Assembly: GCF_018130615.1 (NCBI RefSeq)
Contig: NZ_JAFCKB010000014.1
Coordinates: forward strand, 62,001 to 126,000
Direction of reading: 5' to 3'
Length of the DNA stretch: 64,000 nucleotides
Origin: Bradyrhizobium manausense
GTDB taxonomy: Bacteria > Pseudomonadota > Alphaproteobacteria > Rhizobiales > Xanthobacteraceae
The notes under the pieces are model-generated. The model did not search any database, was not told the DNA's origin, and saw only the letters and a list, made by a program, of their open reading frames with translations. Shown here in pieces: positions 1 to 9,373 of this stretch. Every line of letters starts with the position of its first letter. The first letter of the stretch is position 1. The position numbers and the translations under genes were made by a program.

Positions 1-490
1 TGAGGTAGACCGCGAACAGCAGCACCGCCAGCGTTGCGATCATGAATTCCGGCACCGAGATGATGCCGATGGTCGCGATGGTCACGGTGCGGTCGTACAG
101 CGTGCCGCGCCACATCGCAGCGGTGATGCCGAGCGTCAATGCGAATGGCACGGCGATCGCGGCGGTCAATCCTGCGAGCTTCATCGTGTTGACGAACCGT
201 CCGCTGATCAGGTTGGCGACAGGAACATTGTTTGCGTAAGACTTGCCGAAATCGCCCTGGAAGAGACCCGCGATCCATCTCAGGAATCGAATGATCGCGG
301 GATCGTTGAGATGCATCGCCTTGCGCAGGCCCTCGACCGCCTCGGGCGTCGCGGATTGCCCGAGCAGGATCGTGGCGGTATCGCCAGGCAGGAGCGCGGT
401 GGCGAAGAAGACCGCGAAGGAAACGATCACGAGCGTGATCAAGGCGATGAGAAGCCGCCTCACCACAAGCAACGAAACTTGCTTCTTCAC
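1..490 (-). CDS. Peptide/nickel-type ABC transporter permease, DppB-like (partial)
   Basis: Only the N-terminal 163 codons are inside the window; the gene runs off the left edge. I read it from a GTG at 490 because the in-frame sequence begins VKKQVSLLVVRRLLIAL and an AGGAGC ribosome site lies just upstream. The first hydrophobic segment (about residues 11-33) is followed by the LPGDTA motif and the conserved periplasmic part ending in QGDFGKSY, as in DppB/OppB permeases. A second hydrophobic stretch follows near residue 100. It would form the inner-membrane channel fed by the binding protein encoded immediately upstream (start 2181, gap of 86 bp). The second permease and ATPases should lie beyond the edge. 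Confidence 0.88.
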   Translation of the reverse strand, partial: MKKQVSLLVVRRLLIALITLVIVSFAVFFATALLPGDTATILLGQSATPEAVEGLRKAMHLNDPAIIRFLRWIAGLFQGDFGKSYANNVPVANLISGRFVNTMKLAGLTAAIAVPFALTLGITAAMWRGTLYDRTVTIATIGIISVPEFMIATLAVLLFAVYL

Positions 491-576
491 ATTCGCGCTC
501 CTGCGCCACACCGGTCATTCTGGTCGGTTCGGGTTCCAGTCTCGCGATCCCGGCCCGTGACCTCGCCTTGCGCCGG

Positions 577-2181
577 TCAGGCGGTCAGCCAGACGTATTC
601 GGCGAAGGCGTAGCCCATCATGCCGCCGAGCGGATTGGGCTCAAGTCCCTTCAGCTTGGCGGTGATCGCATCCACGTTGGAAATGTAGGCCGGAATGATC
701 GTGGCGGCCTGTTCCGACACCATCACCTGCATCTCATTGTAGATCTCGTGACGCTTGGCTTGATCGAGCGAGCCGCGAGCCTCGACCAGCAGCTTGTCGA
801 ATTTCTCCGAGACGAAGCGGCTCTCGTTCCACGGCGCATCCGACTTGTAGAGCAGGGAGAACAGGATGTCGGGCGTCGGGCGCGGGTTGATGTTGCCGAA
901 ATGGATCGGCGCCTTCAGCCAGTAATTGCTCCAGTAGCCGTCGGAGGGCACGCGCTTCACGTCGAGCTTCATGCCGATCTGGGCGGCGCTGGCCTGGACG
1001 ATCATGGCCATGTCGACTGCCGAGCTCGGCGCATCGGAGGTGATGACCTCGACGGTCTGACCGAGCACGCCCGCCTTCTGGAAATGGAATTTGGCCTTGT
1101 CCGGGTCGAACGATTTCGGCTTGAGGGCGGCGTTGTGGTAGACGTTGACGGGCGAGACAGGCTGGTCATTGCCGATGACGCCGAAACCGCGCAGCGCCGA
1201 TTTGACGATCTGCTCGCGGTTGACGATGTATTTCATGCCCTCGACGAAATCCCTGCTGTTGCCGGGCGTCATGTCCATGCGGATGTTCAGGTCGGTGTAG
1301 GTCCCCGATGTGGTCGTTGACAGCGCGAAGCCGTCCTTGCCGTCGAGCAGGCGCACCGACCGCGGGTTGATCGAGGCACCGAGATGGATGTCTCCGGACA
1401 GCAGGGCGTTAATTCGGGCGCTCTCGTCCGGGATGGCGAAGAACTCGAAGGAGTCGACGTTCGGGCCGCTCTTGAAGTAGTTCGTGTTCCGCGCGCCGAT
1501 CGAGCGTTCGCCGGGCGTGAACTGCTTGCAGGTGAAGGCGCCGGTGCCGTTGCCCGAGGAGAAATCGGTGGTGCCGTCGGCCACGATCATGAAGTGATGC
1601 ATGGACAGGATCGTCGGCAGGTCCGCGTTGGGGCTCGCCAGCGTGACCTCGACGGTCGTCTTGTCCACGGCCTTGAAGTCGGTCATCTGGGATGCGATCG
1701 CCGCGACCTTCGATCCGGTCGCCTTGTCCAGATGGCGCTTCAGCGAGAAGATGACGTCGTCGGCGCCGAGGCTCTTGCCGTTGTGGAAGGTGACGCCCTT
1801 CTTCAGCTTGATCGTCCAGGTCTTGGCATCGCTGCTTTCGATGGACTCCGCGAGCTCCATCTGGGCCACGCCGGTCTGGTTGAGAAATGTCAGGCGATTG
1901 TAGAAGGAGCAGCAGCGAACGTAATCGGTCGAGAGCGAGGCTTTGGCCGGGTCCAGGGTGTCGGCGGTGGATGAGGACCAGGCCGCGGCTTTCAGGGCGC
2001 CGCCTTTCACGGGGGTCGCCGCCACCGCTTCCGACGCACGGCCGAAGACCGTGCTGGCCGCGGCCATCGCCACGCCGTTCGCGAGCATTAGCTTCAGCAG
2101 GTCGCGGCGCGAAGCCCCGCGCCGGATTGCGTTCTCGATCGTGGCATCGTCCGAAGAAGACCAGTTCGTCGTGTTGCTCAT
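577..2181 (-). CDS. ABC transporter substrate-binding protein, peptide/opine type (SBP_bac_5)
   Basis: A 534-residue extracytoplasmic solute receptor. The N-terminus carries a twin-arginine signal (SRRDLLK near residue 25, then an Ala-rich hydrophobic run ending ASEAVA), so it is probably exported folded through Tat. The body has the family 5 layout, including KLKKGVTFHNGKSLGADDV around residue 130. It is followed by the DppB-like permease, so the pair forms the start of a Dpp/Opp-type importer. The ligand cannot be read from sequence. The neighbouring aminotransferase, amine-oxidase-like flavoprotein and aldehyde dehydrogenases suggest an amino compound or opine rather than a true peptide (inference). 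Confidence 0.9.
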   Translation of the reverse strand: MSNTTNWSSSDDATIENAIRRGASRRDLLKLMLANGVAMAAASTVFGRASEAVAATPVKGGALKAAAWSSSTADTLDPAKASLSTDYVRCCSFYNRLTFLNQTGVAQMELAESIESSDAKTWTIKLKKGVTFHNGKSLGADDVIFSLKRHLDKATGSKVAAIASQMTDFKAVDKTTVEVTLASPNADLPTILSMHHFMIVADGTTDFSSGNGTGAFTCKQFTPGERSIGARNTNYFKSGPNVDSFEFFAIPDESARINALLSGDIHLGASINPRSVRLLDGKDGFALSTTTSGTYTDLNIRMDMTPGNSRDFVEGMKYIVNREQIVKSALRGFGVIGNDQPVSPVNVYHNAALKPKSFDPDKAKFHFQKAGVLGQTVEVITSDAPSSAVDMAMIVQASAAQIGMKLDVKRVPSDGYWSNYWLKAPIHFGNINPRPTPDILFSLLYKSDAPWNESRFVSEKFDKLLVEARGSLDQAKRHEIYNEMQVMVSEQAATIIPAYISNVDAITAKLKGLEPNPLGGMMGYAFAEYVWLTA

Positions 2182-2347
2182 GTCAATCCCTCGCTGGCTA
2201 AAGCTTACGGCTGGTGTTGCGGGGAGCGGCAGATTGTTCTGCCGCGCCGTTATGGTGGAGGCTGGCGCGATCCGTCACAACGACGTTTGTCGCGTCTCCC
2301 ACCCAGGACTGCATTCTTTCCCGCGATCGAAGTCTCGCAGGATAGTC

Positions 2348-2381
2348 CCGCGGCTTTGGCCGAAAAAACCGCGAGCCGCGG
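2348..2381. other. Inverted repeat between aminotransferase and binding-protein genes
   Basis: CCGCGGCT at 2348-2355 and AGCCGCGG at 2374-2381 form a perfect 8-bp inverted repeat with an 18-base spacer. It lies in the 270-bp gap downstream of the aminotransferase and upstream of the binding protein. It could attenuate transcription between the two or be an operator; there is no terminal T-run on the minus strand, so I do not call it a terminator. Confidence 0.3.
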
Positions 2382-2453
2382 CACAAAATTGCGAAGATGT
2401 CTCTGTTTCTAGTATTTCGGACCTGCGTCCAGCCGGCTCATTGTGCATGCCTA

Positions 2454-3833
2454 CTAATGTTGCAGCGCGGCGCGAACTTCGGCATCGGCCAGCGTCTCGT
2501 CGAGAGTCCTGGCGGTGCGCTCGATGATGGCGTCGATATCGGAGTCAGTGCAGCAGAGCGGCGGCGCATAGCCCAAGACGCCGGTCGGGAAGGCCCGGAT
2601 GACCAGACCGTTCGTCCAGGCGCGTTCGAAGATGCGCTTTGCCGGCTCGGCCGCAGCCGGGAGTGGCGTCTTGCGGTTCTTGTCGGTGACGAGCTCGATC
2701 GCGGCCAGCATGCCGCGGCCGCGCACGTCTCCGACGAGGGGATGATCCTTCAACGACCGCAGGCCCGCCATGAGACGTGCTCCCGCCCTCAGGCCATTCG
2801 CAAGCAGACCGCTTTCGTAGAGGCGCAGCACTTCCAGAGCCACGGCGGCACTGACCGGATGCGCGGAGTAGGTGTAGCCATGGCCGACGGCGCTCGAGCC
2901 TGCCGCATCGGCGATCGTGTCGTAGACGTGGTCCGACATGAAGACCGCGCCCATCGGGACGTATCCAGAGGTCAGTCCCTTGGCGACGGTCATGAGATCA
3001 GGGACGACGTCGTCCTCGCTGCACGCGAACAGGGGTCCCGTCCGGCCGAAGCCGGTGATGACCTCGTCGGCGACGAAGAGGATGCCATAGGTCTGGCACC
3101 GCGCGCGCATGGCTTTCATCCAGCCTTTCGGCGGCACCAGCACGCCACCCGAGCCCTGGATCGGCTCGGCGTAGAATGCGGCGACGCGCTGCGGGCCGCC
3201 GATCTCCTCGATTTTTGCATCAAGCGCGGCCAGCGAGGCCGCGATGACGGCCTCGTCGCTCTCGCCGGCCGGATTACGATAGACATAGTGCGAGGGGATT
3301 CTGTGCTGCCAGCTCAGCGGCACGCCAAAACCCGCGTGGAAGGCGGGCAGGGCCGTCAGGCCGGCGCCGACGGTCGAAGAGCCGTGATAGCCCTGTTCGA
3401 CCGAGATGAAATGCTCGCGCTGCGGCTCGCCCCTGGCGTGCCAATAATAACGGATGAAACGGACCGTGCTGTCGACGGCATCCGAGCCGCCGAGCGTGAA
3501 ATAGACATGGTTGAGGTCGCCGGGCGCCCGCTCTGCCAGCTCGGCCGCAAGCCGGATTGCGGGCTCCGATCCGAGACTGAAATAGCCCGTGGCGTAGGGA
3601 AGCTCCTGCATTTGCTTTGCCGCGGCGGCAACGATGCTGTCGTGACCGTAGCCGGCATTGACGCACCAGAGCCCGGCAAAGCCGTCGATGAGCTGATGCC
3701 CGGAAGCGTCCGTTACGGTGGCTCCCTTGGCTGATCTCAGCACCTTGACGCCGGCCGCTTCGTGACCCCGGTAGGAGGCGACCGGGTGGATGAGATGGGC
3801 TCGGTCGAGCTCGATGAGAGAATTGCTGAGCAT
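2454..3833 (-). CDS. PLP-dependent class III aminotransferase (omega-amino acid:pyruvate type)
   Basis: About 459 residues, normal length for the class III family, which moves an amino group between an omega-amino acid or amine and a keto acid. The PLP-binding lysine is in TVAKGLTSG (about residue 285) and the Asp that contacts the pyridine nitrogen is in FVADEVITGFGR (about 256). I chose the ATG at 3833, which has GGAGA upstream; a TTG three bases earlier is possible. It starts 13 bp behind the acetyltransferase at 3846 and is probably cotranscribed with it. Substrate specificity is not determinable; gamma-aminobutyrate, beta-alanine, taurine or diamines are all in range. Confidence 0.9.
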   Translation of the reverse strand: MLSNSLIELDRAHLIHPVASYRGHEAAGVKVLRSAKGATVTDASGHQLIDGFAGLWCVNAGYGHDSIVAAAAKQMQELPYATGYFSLGSEPAIRLAAELAERAPGDLNHVYFTLGGSDAVDSTVRFIRYYWHARGEPQREHFISVEQGYHGSSTVGAGLTALPAFHAGFGVPLSWQHRIPSHYVYRNPAGESDEAVIAASLAALDAKIEEIGGPQRVAAFYAEPIQGSGGVLVPPKGWMKAMRARCQTYGILFVADEVITGFGRTGPLFACSEDDVVPDLMTVAKGLTSGYVPMGAVFMSDHVYDTIADAAGSSAVGHGYTYSAHPVSAAVALEVLRLYESGLLANGLRAGARLMAGLRSLKDHPLVGDVRGRGMLAAIELVTDKNRKTPLPAAAEPAKRIFERAWTNGLVIRAFPTGVLGYAPPLCCTDSDIDAIIERTARTLDETLADAEVRAALQH

Positions 3834-3845
3834 CAAGGTCTCCGC

Positions 3846-4688
3846 TTATCCAAATGCCTGGCTGGCGAGGGCAAAGGTGGTCAACGGCCCGAGGCAGGAC
3901 CGTGCAGTGTTGGGACGTTGCATGGCGATTCCTTCGTCAACCCGGGTCAGTCCATGGTGTGCGAGCCATGCGCTCAATTGAGAGCCTTCAGCCGTATCGA
4001 CGCGGACGAAGCGCCCCTCGCTTCGGGCCATGAAGAATTCAATCAACGCTTTGCCGTCGTCGACATTTGCGGCGACCACGGGGCCGATCACCTCACCTCT
4101 GCCGAAGGCACGTGACCCCGCAAATCCGATAATGCCCTGGCCGCGATCGAGCACGGCCAATTGGCCGACCTTCGCAAGCGCACGCAGCAGGTCTCGTCGG
4201 TCCGCGCCGTAGGCGCTCTTATCCAGCTCGATGATCTCGACGATGTCCTGCGCCTCGGCCGGCCGGACTTTTGCGGGCGACGCAACATGCCGTGTCTGGC
4301 CCTGATGCTGGACGATCGTGCCGGTCTGCCAAAAGCCGAGTTTCTGATAGAGCGGGGCGCCCTCACGCGTTGCGATCAGCCTCAGCTTGCGCGGCCCCGC
4401 CAACGCGATGACCGCTTCCATGAGCTGGCGGCCCAATCCGCGCCCGCGGGCGGCTTCATCGACGATGACCATGTTGATGGTCGCGACGTCCTGCGCGTAG
4501 GGCGTCATCAGCACGGTCCCGAGCACCGTTGCGGCATCGGAGTCCAGCGCCACAAATCCCATGCTCAGATCCAGCGCCAGTTGCCAGTCGTCGAGGCGGT
4601 GAGGCCACCCGGCCTGACGTGAAAGGCGCAGCGCGCCTTCGAGATGTTCATCGCGTAACGTGGTGAGCGAGATCGTGCTCTGGGTCAT
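3846..4688 (-). CDS. GNAT N-acetyltransferase, two-domain
   Basis: A 280-residue protein with an N-terminal GNAT fold (acetyl-CoA loop DEAARGRGLGRQLM near residues 77-90) and a second, more diverged GNAT-like half. It is paralogous to the protein at 12349: both have WPHR..DWQ near residue 30, matching LG..LM..YAQDVATINMVIV-type strands, and nearly the same C-terminus (ALASQAFG versus ALASQALG). It leads a minus-strand unit with the aminotransferase and the ABC importer, so an acetylation step on an imported amine is plausible, though the target is unknown. Upstream is a 170-bp divergent region shared with the HAD gene. Confidence 0.87.
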   Translation of the reverse strand: MTQSTISLTTLRDEHLEGALRLSRQAGWPHRLDDWQLALDLSMGFVALDSDAATVLGTVLMTPYAQDVATINMVIVDEAARGRGLGRQLMEAVIALAGPRKLRLIATREGAPLYQKLGFWQTGTIVQHQGQTRHVASPAKVRPAEAQDIVEIIELDKSAYGADRRDLLRALAKVGQLAVLDRGQGIIGFAGSRAFGRGEVIGPVVAANVDDGKALIEFFMARSEGRFVRVDTAEGSQLSAWLAHHGLTRVDEGIAMQRPNTARSCLGPLTTFALASQAFG

Positions 4689-4860
4689 AGACTGGCTTTC
4701 CTGTCCGCCTCCAGTCTCTTACGTCGGTGACATGCAGATCGTCTGAAGGGCCCCGCGGGAACGACATCTTTCACCGCAGGCGACGGAAAAGCCGCATCTT
4801 ATGCCGCGTTGACGCTCTATTGTTGCGGCCCTGACATTGTGCGAGCGCACCAGGACAGGG

Positions 4861-5532
4861 ATGATGAGCCAGTTTCGCCCGAAATACGTGACCTTCGACT
4901 GCTACGGCACGCTGACGAATTTCCAGATGGCCGAAGCGGCGCAGGATCTTTATCGTGCGCATCTTCCCGAAGCGCAGATGGCTTCGCTCGTGCGGGATTT
5001 CGCGGCGTATCGGCTCGACGAGATTCTCGGCGACTGGAAACCCTATGCCGACGTCATCCACAATGCGCTGGAGCGCGCCTGCAAGCGCAACGGCGTTGCC
5101 TTCAAGTCCGAGCATGGACAGATGGTTTATGAGCGCGTGCCGAGCTGGGGACCGCATCCTGACGTTCCTGCCGGCCTTGCCAAGGTCGCCAAGGAGATTC
5201 CGCTCGTCATCCTCTCCAACGCCATGAATGCACAGCTGCCGTCCAACGTGGCCAAGCTCGGGGCGCCGTTTCATGCCGCGCTCACGGCCGAACAGGCTCA
5301 GTCCTACAAGCCTCGCATGAAGGGCTTCGAATTCATGTTCGATACGCTGGGCTGCGGGCCCGAGGATGTGGTGCACTGCTCCTCGTCCTTCCGCTATGAT
5401 CTAATGACGGCGCACGACCTCGGAATCAAGAACAAGGTGTGGGTCAATCGGGGGCATGAGCCCGCCAATCCCTATTACGGCTATGTCGAGATCAAGGACA
5501 TCGGCGGCCTGCCGGGCGTGTTCGGACTCTGA
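4861..5532 (+). CDS. HAD hydrolase, haloacid dehalogenase type II-like
   Basis: About 223 residues. Motif I is VTFDCYGTLTNF with the nucleophile Asp near residue 13; motif II is ILSNAMN and motif III the Lys in SYKPRM. The type II dehalogenase signature SSNxxD is altered: the sequence reads SSFRYD, so the Asn that helps bind substrate in true L-2-haloacid dehalogenases is replaced by Phe. The name should therefore be taken as a family label; a phosphatase or another hydrolase role is possible. ATGs at 4861 and 4864 are both usable. The flavoprotein gene starts 17 bp downstream, so the two are likely one transcript. Confidence 0.85.
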   Translation: MMSQFRPKYVTFDCYGTLTNFQMAEAAQDLYRAHLPEAQMASLVRDFAAYRLDEILGDWKPYADVIHNALERACKRNGVAFKSEHGQMVYERVPSWGPHPDVPAGLAKVAKEIPLVILSNAMNAQLPSNVAKLGAPFHAALTAEQAQSYKPRMKGFEFMFDTLGCGPEDVVHCSSSFRYDLMTAHDLGIKNKVWVNRGHEPANPYYGYVEIKDIGGLPGVFGL

Positions 5533-5548
5533 GCCGGCGGGACCTGCG

Positions 5549-6823
5549 GTGAAATACGTTTCCTACTGGCACGATACCGCACCGCGCTTTTCCGGCGGGA
5601 CCGAAGGTCCCGTCGAGGGCCACTATGACGTTGCAGTGATCGGTGGCGGCTTCACGGGCCTCGGGGCTGCGCGCCAGCTCGCGAAGGCGGGCGCGAAAGT
5701 TGTCGTTCTCGAAGCAGATCGGGTGATCGGCGGCGCGTCGGGGCGGAACGGCGGCCATCTCAACAACGGTCTCGCCCACAGCTATCTCGCCGCCAAGGCG
5801 GAGCTCGGCAAGGAGCGAGCCGTCGCGCTCTACCGCGCGCTTGATTCCTCCATCGACACGCTCGAAGCGCTGATCGTGGAGGAGGGCATCGCATGCGATT
5901 TCCGCCGCGCAGGCAAGCTGAAGCTCGCCTCCAAGCCAAAGCATCTTGATGCCATCGCGCGCAATTTCGAAGCGCTTCATCACGAGGTGGACCCGGACAC
6001 CGCATTGCTGTCGGCTCAGGATCTCGGCGCGGAAATCGGCTCACCCTTCTTTGGCGCGATGCTCTCGAAGAAGAGCGCGATGATGCATATGGGACGCTAT
6101 GGCATCGGACTGGCCGAGGCGGCCAAGCGCCGCGGCGCTGTTATCTTCGAGCAGGCACCGGTGACGGCGCAAACGCGCGAAGGATCGCGCCACCGGCTGA
6201 CGACGCTTCGCGGCAGCGTCACGGCCGATCAGGTGTTGCTGGCAACGGGCGCCTACACCACACCGAATTTCAGTTACTTCCGGCGACGCCTCATCGCCGT
6301 CGGCAGCTTCATCGTCGCGACAAGGCCACTGAATGCGGCCGAAATTGCGGCCACCATGCCGGGCAACCGCACCTGCGTCACGTCGATGAATGTCGGCAAT
6401 TATTTCCGCCTGGCCCCCGACAACCGTCTGATTTTTGGTGGCCGCGCGCGCTTCTCGGCGACGTCGGACCAGCGTTCCGACGCCAAGAGCGGTGCCATCC
6501 TCGTCGAGGCTCTCACGCGAGTCTTCCCGCAACTGGCCGGCATCGAGATCGACTATTGCTGGGGCGGGCTCGTCGACATGACCAGTGACCGCTTTCCGCG
6601 CGCCGGCTATCAGGACGGGCTGTGGTATGCGATGGGCTATGCCGGTCACGGCGCGCAGCTGTCGACCCATCTCGGCATGATCATCGCCGACGCGATGCTC
6701 GGACGCGAAGACCGCAATCCGATGAAAGGGCTCGATTGGCCCGCGGTGCCCGGCCATTTCGGCAAGCCGTGGTTCCTGCCGATGGTGGGACTATACTACA
6801 AGATGCTCGATCGCATTCAGTAG
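5549..6823 (+). CDS. FAD-dependent oxidoreductase, DAO/PuuB-like
   Basis: About 424 residues read from the GTG at 5549; the longer frame into the HAD gene lacks family similarity. It begins VKYVSYWHDTAP, the N-terminal pattern seen in gamma-glutamylputrescine oxidase-like proteins, followed by the FAD dinucleotide fold VIGGGFTGLGAARQLA (about residues 32-47) and GGASGRNGGHLNNG. The C-terminal part has the second FAD-contact region GLWYAMGYAGHGAQLS. It should oxidise an amine or secondary amino acid to an aldehyde or imine with O2 or quinone as acceptor. The nearby aldehyde dehydrogenases could take the aldehyde. It converges on the gene ending at 6855. Confidence 0.87.
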   Translation: MKYVSYWHDTAPRFSGGTEGPVEGHYDVAVIGGGFTGLGAARQLAKAGAKVVVLEADRVIGGASGRNGGHLNNGLAHSYLAAKAELGKERAVALYRALDSSIDTLEALIVEEGIACDFRRAGKLKLASKPKHLDAIARNFEALHHEVDPDTALLSAQDLGAEIGSPFFGAMLSKKSAMMHMGRYGIGLAEAAKRRGAVIFEQAPVTAQTREGSRHRLTTLRGSVTADQVLLATGAYTTPNFSYFRRRLIAVGSFIVATRPLNAAEIAATMPGNRTCVTSMNVGNYFRLAPDNRLIFGGRARFSATSDQRSDAKSGAILVEALTRVFPQLAGIEIDYCWGGLVDMTSDRFPRAGYQDGLWYAMGYAGHGAQLSTHLGMIIADAMLGREDRNPMKGLDWPAVPGHFGKPWFLPMVGLYYKMLDRIQ

Positions 6824-6854
6824 GGCGCGAGGCGGATTGCGCCTCGCCCGCGGC

Positions 6855-8312
6855 CTAGCCCAATCCGCCGATGTGAAAAGCCTTGGTCTCGAGGTATTCC
6901 TCGATCCCGATCTGCGCGCCTTCGCGCCCCAGGCCTGATTGCTTGATGCCGCCGAACGGCGCCACCTCGGTCGACACCATGCCGGTGTTGAGGCCGACCA
7001 TGCCGGCTTCCAGCGCTTCCGCAACGTGCCAGGACCGCTTCAGGTCGCGCGTATAGAAGTAAGCGGCAAGTCCGAACGGCGTCGCGTTTGCAATGGCAAT
7101 CGCCTCCTCGTCGGTCTTAAAGCGGAACAGAGGTGCGACAGGACCGAACGTTTCCTCGTGCGCCAGCACCATGTCGGTGGTCGCCTCGGTGAGCACGATC
7201 GGTGCGGTGAATTGCGGCCCCTCGGGCAAGGCGACCGGTTCGGCGGCGATGCGGGCGCCCTTGGACAAGGCATCGGCGACGTGGCGGTTGATCTTGCTGA
7301 TCGCCGCCTCGTTGATCATCGGTCCGATCGCAATGCCCGGCTCGAGGCCCGATCCGACTTTCATGGTCCTGACGCGGGCGACGAGCTTTGCCGCGAAGGC
7401 GTCGTAGACGCCCGCCTGCACGAGGATCCTATTGGCGCAGACGCAGGTCTGACCGCCATTGCGGAACTTCGACATGATGGCACCCTCGACCGCGAGGTCC
7501 AGATCGGCATCGTCAAAGACGATGAAGGGCGCATTGCCGCCGAGCTCGAGGCTCACGCGCTTGACGCTGTCAGCTGCACCGCGCATCAGCAGCGAGCCGA
7601 CGCGGGTCGAGCCGGTGAACGAGATCTTCCGCACCGTCTCGTTGGCCATGATCTCCGCGCCGATCTCGCTCGGCAGGCCGGTGACGATGTTGATGACGCC
7701 CGCGGGAATTCCGGCGCGCTCAGCCAGCACGGCAAGAGCCAGCGCCGAATAGGGCGTGAAGTCCGATGGCTTGATCACGACGGTGCATCCAGCCGCGAGC
7801 GCGGGAGCCACCTTGCGCGTGATCATGGCGTTGGGGAAATTCCAGGGCGTGATGATCGCGCATACGCCAACCGGCTCCTTGAGGATGACGATGCGCCGGT
7901 CGGGTGTGGGCGAGGGGATCGTGGAGCCGCCTATTCGCCGGGCCTCCTCCGCGAACCATTTGACGAAGGAGGCACCGTAGCGGATCTCGCCCTTGGACTC
8001 TTCCAATGGCTTGCCCTGCTCCAGCGTCAGGATGCGCGCGAGATCGTCGAGATGCGCGATCATGAGGCCGTGCCAGGCCTCCAGAAGGGCGGCGCGCTCC
8101 GCATTAGTTTTCGCGCGCCAGCCCCCGTAAGCCTTCGCGGCCGCGGCAATGGCGGCGCTTGTGTCGTCCCGTCCCATGTCCGGGACGGATCCGAGAACGG
8201 TCTGCGTCGCCGGGTCGATCACGTCGATGGTTGCGCCCGAGAGCGCGCCTTGCCATTGGCCGCCGATCAGGCCCTGCTGGCGGAAGAGCTGCTTGTCGCT
8301 GAGGTTCTGCAT
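6855..8312 (-). CDS. gabD: NAD(P)-dependent aldehyde dehydrogenase, succinate-semialdehyde type
   Basis: A 485-residue aldehyde dehydrogenase. I set the start at the ATG at 8312 (MQNLSDKQLFRQQGLIGGQW); the frame stays open far upstream but only overlaps the neighbouring dehydrogenase. Visible family motifs are WNFPNAMITRKVAPALAAG, FTGSTRVG, the general base in LELGGNAPFIVF and the nucleophile Cys in NGGQTCVCANR. The overall pattern and N-terminus match GabD-type succinate-semialdehyde dehydrogenases. It is the last gene of a five-gene minus-strand operon that includes a second aldehyde dehydrogenase. The exact aldehyde is inferred only from family resemblance. Confidence 0.88.
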   Translation of the reverse strand: MQNLSDKQLFRQQGLIGGQWQGALSGATIDVIDPATQTVLGSVPDMGRDDTSAAIAAAAKAYGGWRAKTNAERAALLEAWHGLMIAHLDDLARILTLEQGKPLEESKGEIRYGASFVKWFAEEARRIGGSTIPSPTPDRRIVILKEPVGVCAIITPWNFPNAMITRKVAPALAAGCTVVIKPSDFTPYSALALAVLAERAGIPAGVINIVTGLPSEIGAEIMANETVRKISFTGSTRVGSLLMRGAADSVKRVSLELGGNAPFIVFDDADLDLAVEGAIMSKFRNGGQTCVCANRILVQAGVYDAFAAKLVARVRTMKVGSGLEPGIAIGPMINEAAISKINRHVADALSKGARIAAEPVALPEGPQFTAPIVLTEATTDMVLAHEETFGPVAPLFRFKTDEEAIAIANATPFGLAAYFYTRDLKRSWHVAEALEAGMVGLNTGMVSTEVAPFGGIKQSGLGREGAQIGIEEYLETKAFHIGGLG

Positions 8313-8329
8313 CTGTTGCGCCTTGTCGA

Positions 8330-9373
8330 TCAGGAGAGACGGGAGAGCACGGCTGCGGTGATTGCTTCGGTGCGCTCCTTGCCCGGAATCGTACCGATGC
8401 CACTGGACGTGGTTGCTTCGAGGGCGGCCATGATGCGTGCGGCTGCCTTGGCCTCGCCGAGATGGTCGAGCATCATGGCCCCGGACCAGATCGCTGCGAT
8501 CGGGCTGGCCGTGCCGAGATGGGCAATATCGGGGGCCGAGCCGTGAACGGGCTCGAACATCGAGGGCGCGTTGCGCTCCGGATTGATATTGGCCGAGGCC
8601 GCAAAGCCGAGCCCGCCCTGGATGGCGGCGCCGAGATCGGTCAGGATGTCGCCGAACAGGTTGGAGGCGACGACGACGTCGAGGCTCTCCGGCGCCATCA
8701 CCATGCGGGCGGCGAGCGCGTCGACGTGATAGCTCGTGCACGCGACATCGGGATAGTCGGCGCCAACCAGCCGTGTGACCTCGTCCCAGAAGACCATCGA
8801 GTATTTTTGCGCATTCGACTTGGTGACCGAGGCGAGCTTCTTGCGCCGCTTGCGCGCCTGCTCGAACCCGAACCGCAGGATTCGTTCGACGCCGGCGCGC
8901 GTGAACACAGAGGTCTCGACCGCAATCTCGGCGGGGGTGCCCTGATGCACGCGCCCGCCGGCGCCCGAATATTCGCCCTCGGTGTTTTCGCGGATGCAGA
9001 GGATGTCGAATGCGGTCGTCTTCAGCGGACCGTTGACGCCCGGCAGCAGGCGATGCGGCCGGACATTGGCATATTGCGTGAACCCCTTGCGGATCGGCAG
9101 CAGCAGCCCATGCAGCGATGCGGCATCGGGCACCTCCGCCGGCCAACCGACCGCGCCGAGCAGGATCGCATCGTATTGCTGCAGTGTCTTGATGCCGTCG
9201 GCGGGCATCATCGCGCCGGTCTCCTTGTAGAAGGCGCAGGACCACGGAAATGTCGTGCCGCTGAGCGCAAAGCCGGACTGCTTCGCAGTTGCTTCCAGCA
9301 CGGTCCATGCGGCGTCGGTCACGTCGCGGCCGATGCCGTCGCCGGGAATGAGTGCGATTGCGTAAGTCTTCAT
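8330..9373 (-). CDS. Isocitrate/isopropylmalate-family dehydrogenase (tartrate/D-malate type)
   Basis: 347 residues starting MKTYAIALIPGDGIGRDVTD, the nucleotide/substrate-binding start of the beta-decarboxylating dehydrogenase family. The middle has ENTEGEYSGAGGR and the C-terminal part has NLFGDILTDLGAA and EPVHGSAPDIA, all typical of TtuC/DmlA/LeuB enzymes. Length and the ENTEGEY motif favour the tartrate or D-malate dehydrogenase branch over leucine biosynthesis. Its ATG at 9373 overlaps the stop of the preceding aldehyde dehydrogenase in an ATGA arrangement, implying translational coupling. It would decarboxylate a 2-hydroxy acid made in this pathway. Confidence 0.88.
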   Translation of the reverse strand: MKTYAIALIPGDGIGRDVTDAAWTVLEATAKQSGFALSGTTFPWSCAFYKETGAMMPADGIKTLQQYDAILLGAVGWPAEVPDAASLHGLLLPIRKGFTQYANVRPHRLLPGVNGPLKTTAFDILCIRENTEGEYSGAGGRVHQGTPAEIAVETSVFTRAGVERILRFGFEQARKRRKKLASVTKSNAQKYSMVFWDEVTRLVGADYPDVACTSYHVDALAARMVMAPESLDVVVASNLFGDILTDLGAAIQGGLGFAASANINPERNAPSMFEPVHGSAPDIAHLGTASPIAAIWSGAMMLDHLGEAKAAARIMAALEATTSSGIGTIPGKERTEAITAAVLSRLS

